From assembly GCA_934569045.1 (NCBI GenBank), contig CAKTJX010000003.1, positions 1 through 64,000 on the forward strand: DNA of 64,000 bases, read 5' to 3'. Shown here in pieces: positions 1 to 7,108 of this stretch. The DNA comes from an uncultured Oscillospiraceae bacterium (GTDB lineage: Bacteria > Bacillota > Clostridia > Oscillospirales > Oscillospiraceae). The position numbers were made by a program, and so were the translations under genes. Each line of letters begins with the position of its first letter. The first letter of the stretch is position 1. The notes under the pieces are model-generated. The model made no database searches and was not told where the DNA came from. It worked only from the letters and a program-made list of their open reading frames with translations.

Positions 1-125
1 TCCAAATAATCCAGACAGGCTAGAAGAACGGTGACTGCCGTTTCTGGTGGCAACTCTTTGATAAGCTGCCGCCGCTCTGTTTTCAGTTTGAACCAGCTCG
101 GGTGTTTATTACTGCACTTTGCCAT
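1..125 (-). CDS. Phage/ICE-type protein, N-terminal part only
   Basis: ATG at 125 opens a frame that runs off the left edge (41 codons seen, beginning MAKCSNKHPSWFKLKTERR). It starts three bases after the stop of the helix-turn-helix gene, so the two are translated as one unit. The opening resembles small phage replication or DUF-type proteins, but too little is visible to name a family. Confidence 0.6.
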   Translation of the reverse strand, partial: MAKCSNKHPSWFKLKTERRQLIKELPPETAVTVLLACLDYL

Positions 126-128
126 GGG

Positions 129-374
129 TCAAGCCTCTTGGTTCCGCTCCAAAAAGTAGCGAGCATAGCTGACCGGCTCCTGGTATCGGTTACGCCCCGC
201 CACCATTTCCCGGCGAATAGGGTAGCCTGCTGATTTCAACTCTGAAATCCGGGCGGACAGACGGGCAATGCCATAATCCTGCATGGCCTCTGCCTGGGTC
301 AGACTGCCCACTTCCTTCAAATGGCGTAAAATCCTTTCATGCTGGGTCACGAGTGGCGGCCACCTTTCCCGCAT
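129..374 (-). CDS. Helix-turn-helix domain protein of the integrated element
   Basis: 81 aa from the ATG at 374 (MRERWPPLV). The central part (HLKEVGSLTQAEAMQDYGIA followed by LSARISELKSAG) fits a winged helix-turn-helix of the type found in small Gram-positive phage and ICE proteins; the tail is basic and aromatic. A longer frame reaching 515 exists but would overlap nearly all of the upstream gene, so the internal ATG, overlapping that gene by 38 bases, is preferred. Likely a DNA-binding accessory protein of the element; partner and operator unknown. Confidence 0.7.
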   Translation of the reverse strand: MRERWPPLVTQHERILRHLKEVGSLTQAEAMQDYGIARLSARISELKSAGYPIRREMVAGRNRYQEPVSYARYFLERNQEA

Positions 375-552
375 TTCGCAGGCACTCGGCCTCGATGGCG
401 GCAATGTACTGCGGCGCATTGATGTAAAACCGATTCCCAACTTGGAAGCCCGGGACAATTCCTTTCTGAATGTCTTTCCGAATTGCAGTAATGGATTTGA
501 TCCCACGGTTTGCAAATTGCGGGACGCTTTGATACTCTGTGTTTCCCTTCAT
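337..552 (-). CDS. Small excisionase-like/DNA-binding protein
   Basis: 71 aa starting MKGNTEYQSVPQFANRGIKS. The pattern (a residue stretch choosing a partner helix, then VGNRFYINAPQYIAAIEAE) is like the short MerR/excisionase-type proteins in mobile elements that read a helix-turn-helix followed by a wing. An AAAGGAG ribosome site lies upstream and a good promoter sits at 615-643. First gene of the leftward operon. Function by similarity of form only. Confidence 0.65.
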   Translation of the reverse strand: MKGNTEYQSVPQFANRGIKSITAIRKDIQKGIVPGFQVGNRFYINAPQYIAAIEAECLRNAGKVAATRDPA

Positions 553-614
553 GGTTTTCAGCTCCTTTGCGGTGTCAAATTTCGTTTTCTGTTCTTTTTG
601 ATCGATCTGGGCTT

Positions 615-643
615 ATATTAGCACAAATAAGCGAATATGTAAA
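615..643 (-). promoter_or_regulatory. Promoter of the leftward element operon
   Basis: On the minus strand TTTACA (643-638), 17-bp spacer, TAATAT (620-615). The spacer and -10 region hold an imperfect inverted repeat (CTTAT...ATAAG), a possible operator for one of the element's small DNA-binding proteins. Confidence 0.7.
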
Positions 644-849
644 TATGCCAAAAAGTTATGACTATGGTAATATTTTTATGTAACTGTGGTTAATATGAAA
701 AAAATAGTTTGAAAAACTACGTTTTTCAAAAATGAATAAAATGTTAATAAGAGAAAAGACCTCGATATGGTATGAGGGGGCAGAAGGAAAATACGCTAGG
801 GAATTGCGCTCATTTTCGTCAGCAGGAAACTGGCTGCAAATTGGGTGGA

Positions 850-968
850 AAAATATTTCCACAAATGGAAATATTTTGCTATTACTGTTATTCGCACAAA
901 AATTCGATTTTGTGCAATCTGTAGAAAAAACATTCCCGTGTACATGAATTCACAAGTACATGGGAATG
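850..968. repeat. Three consecutive hairpins near the attachment site
   Basis: Perfect 12-bp arms with a CAAA loop at 850-877; perfect 8-bp arms at 894-915; 13-bp arms with one G.T pair at 931-968. The third is followed on the minus strand by a T-run, so it can serve as a leftward terminator. Further right, GTCTACC occurs twice (1003-1009 and 1014-1020) and GATAAAA-like units recur at 1034-1060, as expected of recombinase arm sites. No gene is seen between 553 and 1324 apart from these features. Confidence 0.7.
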
Positions 969-1157
969 CGGCCTTATAGTTAAGAAGAACCCCCAGGAAA
1001 ATGTCTACCCGTTGTCTACCGGATTTTGAAAAAGATAAAAACTGATAAAATTTGATAGTAACTTTTCTTTTCAATTTTCATATTAAATTTCGTAGAATAC
1101 ACGATTTTTCTAACAATAGCAATAGAAAAACGCAGATAAAAACCGCCAGGGCCAACC

Positions 1158-1202
1158 CTCGTAATGAGAAGGTCGCCTGTTCGAGTCAGGTCACTAGCTC
1201 CA
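1158..1202 (+). pseudogene. tRNA-Thr(CGU) 3' fragment, attR site
   Basis: The sequence begins at the anticodon loop (CTCGTAA, anticodon CGT) and continues through the variable loop, T-arm (TTCGAGT loop) and acceptor strand CACTAGC-T-CCA. The bases to its left do not pair with the 3' half of the anticodon stem and there is no D-arm, so this is not a working tRNA. A core starting in the anticodon loop is a classic tyrosine-recombinase crossover. The native terminator follows at once. Confidence 0.85.
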
Positions 1203-1208
1203 TAAAAG

Positions 1209-1240
1209 CCGCCGCTTTGCTGTCAAAAGTGGCGGTTTTT
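1209..1240 (+). terminator. Terminator of the original tRNA-Thr gene
   Basis: CCGCCGCTTT pairs with AAAGTGGCGG (10-bp region with one wobble) and is followed by TTTTT. Confidence 0.75.
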
Positions 1241-1324
1241 CTTACTTTTTAACATAAATAAATCCCGCCCGGTTTGACCAAGGAATATAGTGTGAACAGA
1301 TAGAAGGTGCAGGGAGTCATTGCA

Positions 1325-1597
1325 ATGGATGATTTGGAAAGATTTTTGAATGCACAAAGAAAGGACCCCGAATTTGCGGCAGAGTACGAAGCCCTTCAGC
1401 CGGAGTACGAGGCGATTCGGGCGGTTATTGGAGCCAGAATTGAGCGCCACATGACTCAGAAGCAGCTTGCTGAAAAGACGGGGATTCGGCAATCCAATAT
1501 CAGCCGAATTGAGAATGGAACCAGCAGCCCCACGGTGGAGACGCTTGCCGGAATTGCGGCGGGGATGGGCAAAAAATTAAAGATCGAATTTGTCTGA
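1325..1597 (+). CDS. Xre-family (HigA/antitoxin-like) regulator, orphan
   Basis: 90 aa from the ATG at 1325, eight bases after an AGGGAG ribosome site; an upstream ATG at 1307 has no such site. The N-terminal part is acidic and helical (MDDLERFLNAQRKDPEF), the C-terminal part is a canonical Cro/C1 helix-turn-helix (MTQKQLAEKTGIRQSNISR then IENGTSSPTVETLAGIA). This build is typical of HigA-like antitoxins encoded just after a HigB/RelE toxin. Here the upstream space is the attR site and no toxin frame is present, so it is an orphan antitoxin or a plain regulator. Confidence 0.75.
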   Translation: MDDLERFLNAQRKDPEFAAEYEALQPEYEAIRAVIGARIERHMTQKQLAEKTGIRQSNISRIENGTSSPTVETLAGIAAGMGKKLKIEFV

Positions 1598-1615
1598 AAA
1601 TCCCCCTTTTGATAG

Positions 1616-1942
1616 GGCAGGAATCGTCTGCATCATGCGGGACTGACGGGGCCGCCGCTTGTGTATGCCGCCGAGAAAAATGGGGTTTTCCTTGGCTATG
1701 TGATCTATCACGCGTACGACGAGGAAAGCGTAGAAATTGGCTGGGTGCTGCTCCCGGAATATTGGGGGCAGGGCTACGCGTTGGCGCTGACAGACCGGAT
1801 GATCAGCTGGGCACGGCAGGAGCAGAAAAGCGTCGTGATTGAGTGCGCTCCGGCACAGGAAGCAACAAAGCGGATCGCAGTCAAAAAGGGGTTCCGCGAC
1901 TGCGGGATCTGTGACGGATTAGCTGTGTATCGACTATCGTAA
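1616..1942 (+). pseudogene. GNAT acetyltransferase, N-terminus missing
   Basis: An open frame from just after a stop at 1613 encodes about 108 residues with the back half of a GNAT fold: EIGWVLLPEYWGQGYALALT is the beta4 strand plus the acetyl-CoA loop, and RIAVKKGFRDCG is the C-terminal signature. The first 50-60 residues of a normal GNAT are absent and no ATG with a ribosome site precedes it; a GTG at 1661 would begin inside the fold. It abuts the Xre gene, suggesting a deletion joined the two. A short active form cannot be fully excluded. Confidence 0.65.
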
Positions 1943-1982
1943 GCGAAACCATTTCTCTGGAAAGATTGCAAGGAGGAAGACC

Positions 1983-2501
1983 ATGACAGATAAAGAACTG
2001 ATTACCCTCGCCCAAAACGCAGGCTTTGAAGCGGCGGTGCTGGACACTGCGCAGGTGCCTGTGGATGGAAAATTCCGGGGCTTTTGTGAGGAAAACCGCT
2101 GCGGGCAGTATGGTGCCAACTATTCCTGCCCGCCGAGCTGCGGCAGCGTGGAACAGATGTGGGAGAAAATCCACGCCGGCACAAGGGCCCTGGTGCTGAA
2201 AAGCACCTGGCCCATTGAGAGCTATGCCGATACCGCTGCCATCATCCACGGCAAGCAGACCCACAACCACCGGATGCTGCGCCTGAATGAAGCCCTGTGC
2301 GGGCTCTGCGTCGGCGGGAGCTGCTGCTGCCTGTGCACCCCCTGCCGCATGAAGACCGGGGAACCCTGCCTCTACCCGGAGCTGCGCTTCAGCTGCATGT
2401 CCGCTTACTGCGTGGATGTGGCGGCGCTGGTGGAAAAATGCGGAATCGAATTCTCCTGGGACACAAAATGCCTGTCGGTTTTCAGCATGATTGTTCTATA
2501 A
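1983..2501 (+). CDS. DUF2284 predicted metal-binding protein
   Basis: 172 aa starting at an ATG preceded by AAGGAGG. Cysteine-rich throughout, with the DUF2284 pattern: RCGQYGANYSCPPSCG near residue 40-55 and a second cluster (CGLCVGGSCCCLCTPCRMK, around 106-124) followed by CLYPELRFSCMSAYCVDV. The family is predicted to bind metal or Fe-S clusters and occurs widely in anaerobes; its biochemical role is not known. Monocistronic, with a shared terminator before the convergent anti-sigma gene. Confidence 0.85.
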   Translation: MTDKELITLAQNAGFEAAVLDTAQVPVDGKFRGFCEENRCGQYGANYSCPPSCGSVEQMWEKIHAGTRALVLKSTWPIESYADTAAIIHGKQTHNHRMLRLNEALCGLCVGGSCCCLCTPCRMKTGEPCLYPELRFSCMSAYCVDVAALVEKCGIEFSWDTKCLSVFSMIVL

Positions 2502-2502
2502 A

Positions 2503-2541
2503 AACGCCCCTGTTTCTGCCATGTGCGGAAACAGGGGCGTT
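2503..2541. terminator. Bidirectional terminator between convergent genes
   Basis: AACGCCCCTGTTTC pairs perfectly with GAAACAGGGGCGTT around an 11-base loop; T-rich on one side and A-rich on the other. Confidence 0.85.
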
Positions 2542-2573
2542 CTTATGCGAATCTACAACCGCGCCCGGCAATT

Positions 2574-4139
2574 TTATTCCTCCGCCAGCTGCTCCACAGG
2601 CTTGCGCTCCATCGGAATCTCCCGGTAGGCATCCAGGGTCTTCCGCGCCTCTGCCTCGGAAATGGTCTTGATGATCTTGGTATTCCCCAGGCTCAGGCCC
2701 CAGGCATCGTTGGCAGCGTCATATACCACGCACTGCTGAACTACCAGGCTGGCATCCTCCATGGTATAGAAGGTATAGAGCCTGTAGGCCTCCCCCACTT
2801 CCTGGTAGGTTCCCAGCACGTTGCCCTCATACAGCTTCACTTCCCCGCTGATGCCGACCATGTCCTTCTCCCGCAGGCCCACGAAGGTGGTCTTGTCGTC
2901 CCGCATGGTGTAAAGGGATGGATTCTCTCCGTTCTGCCAGAAGATGCACTCTTCCTGCCCGTCCCCATTCAGGTCCAGCAGGCAGTATTCCGTTGCCCCA
3001 GACACCTTGCGGAGCTGGTCGTAGCTGTCCTGCCGGAAGGGATCGTCCTGGTTCAGCATGGCGTCATATTCCGTATCCGCCTGTTGGATCAGAGGAAGCA
3101 CATTGTCCATGTCCGGCTTCTTCGGCTGAATGGAGAAATCGATGTGCTCGGCCAGCCATTCGATGTCCTGGTCAGACATTTTCTCCCAGGGACCGTCTCC
3201 GGCATTCAAACAGTATTCCGGCACAAAGCGTGCGGAAAGGAATGCATCCTCCCGGTCACAAATCAGGTATCCGAAGTTGTTAGAATGCTCTGCACTGACA
3301 GCCACCGCAACCAGAATTTTCAGGCCGTCACTCCGGGTATATACCCACTCTCTTGCGTTTGAAGCATTGTCCGCCACAAAAAAGTTTGTATTCATGTATC
3401 CTTTTTTCGCATAAGAGAGCACAATGTTCGATGGATTTTCCCATGTATACGCCGAATCTGTTGTGTGGAAGTCCACAGAGAAATCACAATTCCCACACTC
3501 GTAAAACGTGCATAGCCGCAGGTCCTTCCGTTCTTCCGCATCGCGGATAAGCGGTGCTTGGATGCCAACCGCATTCCAGCCAAGCTCCCAGTCGTAGTAA
3601 TTCACAGTAGCCTTTCTGCCCAGAAGCTTCAGGCCGTATTTCCGCGCGATCTCATCCAGCTTATCCACCATTTCCTGGGAATACACATCATAGGCCGCGT
3701 ATTTCTCCGGCACCTGGAAGGAATTCTTGGATGCCAAGTAGATATCCCCATTCGGGTCATAGTCCTTGCGGAACTGATACCATTCCAGCGCCGCCTGCTG
3801 CTCCGGGGTGTCCCGGAAGCCCTGGAGGGACAGGACGGTTTTCGTCACCGTCTGGGCCGCATGGCGCTGTCCCTCCGCGTCAATCCAGGCGGGGGCCGTT
3901 GTCTGGTATTCGTCCAGTTTCAGATCTTTCGTACTGAGGGCCGCTATGGCGCAGCCCATAAAAGCGGCCATTGCGGTAATAATCGCCGCGATCAAAAGGG
4001 TCTTCTTGTAATTCATAGTCCGTTTCCTTTCCGCAGGCTGGTGACCGGACGCGGACAGGATATTTTGCAGCAAGGCATCCTTTTCCTCCTGGGTGAGCAC
4101 CACAGAATCAAAGGCTTTCCGAATGTTCTGTTCTTTCAT
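2574..4139 (-). CDS. Membrane-anchored anti-sigma-like protein with large outer domain
   Basis: 521 aa. About 45 cytoplasmic residues with the opening seen in ECF-associated proteins of Clostridia (MKEQNIRKAFDSVVLTQEEK), one membrane segment at about 46-67 (TLLIAAIITAMAAFMGCAIA), then some 450 residues outside the cell. Near residues 389-397 there is a calcium-loop-like DLNGDGQEE. Its start overlaps the stop of the ECF sigma gene by four bases (ATGA), so it is almost certainly the sigma factor's membrane partner and sensor. The outer domain matches no named family I can recognise. Confidence 0.75.
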   Translation of the reverse strand: MKEQNIRKAFDSVVLTQEEKDALLQNILSASGHQPAERKRTMNYKKTLLIAAIITAMAAFMGCAIAALSTKDLKLDEYQTTAPAWIDAEGQRHAAQTVTKTVLSLQGFRDTPEQQAALEWYQFRKDYDPNGDIYLASKNSFQVPEKYAAYDVYSQEMVDKLDEIARKYGLKLLGRKATVNYYDWELGWNAVGIQAPLIRDAEERKDLRLCTFYECGNCDFSVDFHTTDSAYTWENPSNIVLSYAKKGYMNTNFFVADNASNAREWVYTRSDGLKILVAVAVSAEHSNNFGYLICDREDAFLSARFVPEYCLNAGDGPWEKMSDQDIEWLAEHIDFSIQPKKPDMDNVLPLIQQADTEYDAMLNQDDPFRQDSYDQLRKVSGATEYCLLDLNGDGQEECIFWQNGENPSLYTMRDDKTTFVGLREKDMVGISGEVKLYEGNVLGTYQEVGEAYRLYTFYTMEDASLVVQQCVVYDAANDAWGLSLGNTKIIKTISEAEARKTLDAYREIPMERKPVEQLAEE

Positions 4140-4633
4140 TCCAAATCACCGCCTAACATGGATTTTAATTGTTTTCGGGCACGGGCCAGCCGGGTGCGCA
4201 CCGTGGGCTGGGGGCAATGCAGATATTGAGCGATCTCGGCGGTGGAGTACCCCTCGTAATAATAGAGATAGACCGCCGCCTTGTAGTCCGCGGGCAGGCG
4301 CAGAATGGCCTCCAATACCGGGTTCTCCCCGCATTCCTGGGCCGCCGCCAGCTCTGCGTGGTCATCCAGGTTTTCGTCCTTCCTGTAGAGCCGTTTCAGC
4401 TGGTCCTTGCACAGGTTGGAGGCCGTCACAATGAGCCAGGCTTTTTCGTGCCGTGGATTCTCAAAGTTCTTCCCGGAGCCGATGAGCCGCAGGAATGTCT
4501 CCTGGGCCATGTCCTCCGCTTCCGGTTTATTCCGCATAAAGGAATAGCAGACACGGTAAACCGTATCGATTTGACGATGATATATTTCCGTGATTTCTTT
4601 GTCCGTACGCAGCAAAGAAGTCATGGTCATCAC
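4136..4633 (-). CDS. ECF-type RNA polymerase sigma factor
   Basis: 165 aa. Region 2 (YRVCYSFMRNKPEAEDMAQE then TFLRLI, residues about 26-52) and region 4 (LPADYKAAVYLYYYEGYSTA then EIAQYLHCPQPTVRTRLARAR, about 113-155) are both clear. Directs polymerase to a small regulon in response to a signal relayed by the membrane protein encoded next. A TGAAAC-N17-CGTA promoter lies upstream, so the factor probably drives its own operon. Several Met codons near the start leave its exact position uncertain by a few residues. Confidence 0.9.
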   Translation of the reverse strand: MMTMTSLLRTDKEITEIYHRQIDTVYRVCYSFMRNKPEAEDMAQETFLRLIGSGKNFENPRHEKAWLIVTASNLCKDQLKRLYRKDENLDDHAELAAAQECGENPVLEAILRLPADYKAAVYLYYYEGYSTAEIAQYLHCPQPTVRTRLARARKQLKSMLGGDLE

Positions 4634-4649
4634 CTCCTCTCACATCGAA

Positions 4650-4676
4650 TACGACTTACGCTGCAAAAATGTTTCA
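4650..4676 (-). promoter_or_regulatory. ECF-type autoregulatory promoter
   Basis: Minus strand TGAAAC (4676-4671), 17 bp, CGTA (4653-4650), close to the SigW-type consensus TGAAAC-N16-CGTA. It ends 17 bases before the sigma gene, implying a very short leader. Confidence 0.65.
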
Positions 4677-4725
4677 CAATATTTTATCATCCGGCCCGAG
4701 ACTGCGCAAGGAGAATAGTTTTTTG

Positions 4726-4754
4726 TGGACAAATGCCCGTCAGTGTGATACAAT
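4726..4754 (+). promoter_or_regulatory. SigA-type promoter of the AGCS symporter
   Basis: TGGACA (4726-4731), 17 bp, TACAAT (4749-4754); divergent from the ECF operon. Confidence 0.65.
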
Positions 4755-4789
4755 GGTCCCCGACTTGCGAAAAAGAGAGGAAGAATGTT

Positions 4790-6178
4790 GTGGAAACCAT
4801 TGCGCAGATCAATTCCGTGGTGAACAACTTTGTTTGGGGCGTCCCCGCCATGGTTTGTATTGTGGGAGTGGGCCTTTGGCTCAGCTTCCGGACGAAATTT
4901 ATCCAGATCCGCCGCTTCGGCACCTCCATGCGGGAGACCTTCGGGCGGATGTTCCACCGGACCGATGCCGCCGAGGGTGCCGTCACCCCCTTCCAGGCGG
5001 TGTGCACCGCTCTGGCTGCCACGGTGGGCACCGGAAATATCGCCGGAGTGGCCGGAGCCATCGCCATTGGCGGCCCCGGCGCGGTGTTCTGGATGTGGTG
5101 CAGCGCGCTGCTCGGCATGTGCACCAAGTTTGCCGAGGTGACCCTGGCTGTCCACTTCCGGGAAAAGAACCGGGACGGGGACTGGGTCGGCGGCCCCATG
5201 TACTATATTAAAAACGGCCTGTCCAAAAAATGGCGGTTCCTGGCTGTGATTTACGCGGTGCTGGGGGTGCTGACGGTCTTCGGCACCGGCAACGCCACCC
5301 AGGTCAACGCCATCATCACCGCCGTTGACACGGCGCTCCTGAATTTCCACCTGATCACCCCCCATGCCACCTCCACATTGAACCTGGTCATCGGCATCTG
5401 CATCGCCCTGCTGGTGGCTCTGGTGCTGGTGGGCGGCCTGAAGCGCATCGGAAACGTGGCAGAAAAGCTGGTGCCCTTTATGGCCCTGGTCTATGTGGTC
5501 ATGGGTCTGGGGGTTCTGCTTCTGAACCTGAACCGGGTGCCGGAGGTGTTCTCCTCCATTGTAAAGGGCGCGTTCACCCCCTCCGCCGTCACAGGCGGCG
5601 CGGTGGGCAGCATGTTCCTGTGCATAAAGAAGGGTGTTTCCCGTGGCATCTTCTCCAATGAGGCCGGTCTCGGCACCGGCTCCATCGCCCACGCGGCCTC
5701 GGATGTGGACGACCCCATCCGGCAGGGCTACTTCGGCATCTTCGAGGTCTTCACGGACACCATTCTGATCTGCTCCATGACCGCTTTCGTCATCCTGATC
5801 AGCGGCGAGAACATCGCCTACGGCAGCGCTGCCGGCGCGGAGCTGACCATCGGCGGCTTTACAGCGGTTTATGGCAGCTGGGCCTCCCTGCTGGCGGCGG
5901 TAGCCATGTGCTGCTTCGCCTTCTCCACCATCATCGGCTGGGGCCTGTACGGCACCCGCTGCCTGGAATTTCTGGTGGGCTCCAAGGCCAACCGCGGCTT
6001 TATGATTGTCTATTCCTTCGTAGCCATCGTGGGCGCGACCATGGACCTGGGGTTGCTGTGGGACATTGCCGATACCTTCAACGGCATGATGGTCATTCCC
6101 AACCTGATCGCCCTGTTCCTGCTCTCCGGCACGGTGGTGAAGCTGGCACGCGGGAAAGACGATGCTCGCCTTTCGTGA
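4790..6178 (+). CDS. AGCS family sodium:alanine/glycine symporter
   Basis: 462 aa from a GTG at 4790, nine bases after AGAGAGG; the open frame extends far upstream, but that part is antisense to the sigma gene. Polytopic membrane protein with the AGCS signatures ALAATVGTGNIAGVAGAIAI (about 70-89), ATQVNAII and SRGIFSNEAGLGTGSIAHAA. Couples inward sodium flow to uptake of alanine, glycine or a similar neutral amino acid. Length is normal for the family. It stands alone, ended by a strong terminator. Confidence 0.93.
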   Translation: METIAQINSVVNNFVWGVPAMVCIVGVGLWLSFRTKFIQIRRFGTSMRETFGRMFHRTDAAEGAVTPFQAVCTALAATVGTGNIAGVAGAIAIGGPGAVFWMWCSALLGMCTKFAEVTLAVHFREKNRDGDWVGGPMYYIKNGLSKKWRFLAVIYAVLGVLTVFGTGNATQVNAIITAVDTALLNFHLITPHATSTLNLVIGICIALLVALVLVGGLKRIGNVAEKLVPFMALVYVVMGLGVLLLNLNRVPEVFSSIVKGAFTPSAVTGGAVGSMFLCIKKGVSRGIFSNEAGLGTGSIAHAASDVDDPIRQGYFGIFEVFTDTILICSMTAFVILISGENIAYGSAAGAELTIGGFTAVYGSWASLLAAVAMCCFAFSTIIGWGLYGTRCLEFLVGSKANRGFMIVYSFVAIVGATMDLGLLWDIADTFNGMMVIPNLIALFLLSGTVVKLARGKDDARLS

Positions 6179-6193
6179 AATTCTGCCCAGGGC

Positions 6194-6262
6194 TTGGTGA
6201 AATCCGATTGAGAATCGAGTGAAATCGCCCTTGCGGGCGGATGCGGTGTCCTTTCGGGACGA
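6194..6262 (+). repeat. GAAATC dispersed repeat, copy A
   Basis: Contains GGTGAAATCCGAT...ATCGAGTGAAATC, then CGCCCTTGCGGGCG and a CCTTTCGGGACG hairpin. The last 45 bases match copy D (37003-37114) closely. Confidence 0.75.
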
Positions 6263-6273
6263 ATAAAATCATA

Positions 6274-6316
6274 ATGAACACGCCGCGGCTTGCCTTGCGG
6301 CGTGTTCATTCTTTTT
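6274..6316 (+). terminator. Terminator after the AGCS gene
   Basis: Perfect 13-bp stem (ATGAACACGCCGC with its complement) followed by TCTTTTT. Confidence 0.9.
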
Positions 6317-6363
6317 CGGGAGTAAAACAGAAAATCGTGTAAAAACTATTGTTACAGAATCCC

Positions 6364-6392
6364 TTGACGTGGGTGACATAACAGCGTATAAT
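6364..6392 (+). promoter_or_regulatory. SigA promoter of the 6457-9244 operon
   Basis: TTGACG (6364-6369), 17 bp, TATAAT (6387-6392). Confidence 0.85.
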
Positions 6393-6456
6393 AAGGAAAA
6401 GTGAGACAAATTCCTTTTCGATACTACAGAACAGAAAGACAGGAGCGGCCCACAGT

Positions 6457-7104
6457 ATGGTGAAATGGAATATTCAGCGTTTCTTTGCGGCATTTTGCGG
6501 GCTGTGCGCCTTATGTTTGGGGCTTTGGGGGGTGCGGACCGCGGCCACAGCCCCGGACCGGCCCCCGGTTCTTCTCCGGGAGAGCCCGGAGGCAAGGGAG
6601 ACCGCCCAGGCCATGCTGGACGCCCTGTGCCAGGGCGATCTGGAGGCCGTTTCGCGGCATCTTTCCGGCACCCCCGCGCTGACCCAGCCCGGGAACGGGG
6701 GCGAAGCCTCCCGCCGCATCTGGCAGGCCTATGTGGACTCCATGACCTATCAGTTTACCAGCCCACTCTATGGCACCAGCCAGGGGCCCGCCATCGATGT
6801 CCAGGTAGATGCCCTGGACGTAACCACCCTGACAGACCGGATTCAGGCGCTGGTTCCGGGGCTTCTGCGCCGGCACATTGCCCAGGCCAAGGATATTTCG
6901 GAAATCTACGACAGCGGCAACGGCTACCGCCAGGACCTGGTGGATCAGGTTCTCCTGGAGGCCATTGACGCGGCCCTGAAAGAAGGCCCCGCCACCCACC
7001 GGACAGAGCTGACCCTGACCCTGCGCTATCAAGCGAAAGATTGGTATGTCCTGCCGGATAACGCCCTGATTCTCCTGATCAGCGGCAGCGAAATCGGAGC
7101 GTAA
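6457..7104 (+). CDS. Exported protein of unknown function
   Basis: 215 aa with a signal or anchor segment at about 8-30 (FFAAFCGLCALCLGLWGV) and no lipobox. The rest is soluble and begins with a helical stretch (ETAQAMLDALCQGDLEAVSR) reminiscent of DUF4878/NTF2-like secreted domains, where a helix precedes a cone-shaped sheet. No family can be named with assurance. First gene of an operon whose second gene starts four bases later, which links it to an envelope-associated function. Confidence 0.75.
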   Translation: MVKWNIQRFFAAFCGLCALCLGLWGVRTAATAPDRPPVLLRESPEARETAQAMLDALCQGDLEAVSRHLSGTPALTQPGNGGEASRRIWQAYVDSMTYQFTSPLYGTSQGPAIDVQVDALDVTTLTDRIQALVPGLLRRHIAQAKDISEIYDSGNGYRQDLVDQVLLEAIDAALKEGPATHRTELTLTLRYQAKDWYVLPDNALILLISGSEIGA

Positions 7105-7108
7105 GCCC

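Larger units (their letters stand above)
1..1202. mobile_element. Right end of an integrated phage/ICE-like element
   Basis: Three small phage-type genes read leftwards out of the window, followed to the right by about 600 bases of AT-rich, gene-free DNA with hairpins, ending in a tRNA-Thr 3' fragment that acts as attR. This is the layout expected at the end of an element inserted into a tRNA gene by a tyrosine recombinase. The intact tRNA, the integrase and most of the element would lie left of base 1. No integrase is visible in the part shown, so the element class is open. Confidence 0.7.

Noticed and set aside
1203..1324. Toxin partner for the Xre gene
   Set aside because: No open frame with RelE/HigB features exists on either side; upstream is attR and its terminator, downstream is the GNAT fragment.
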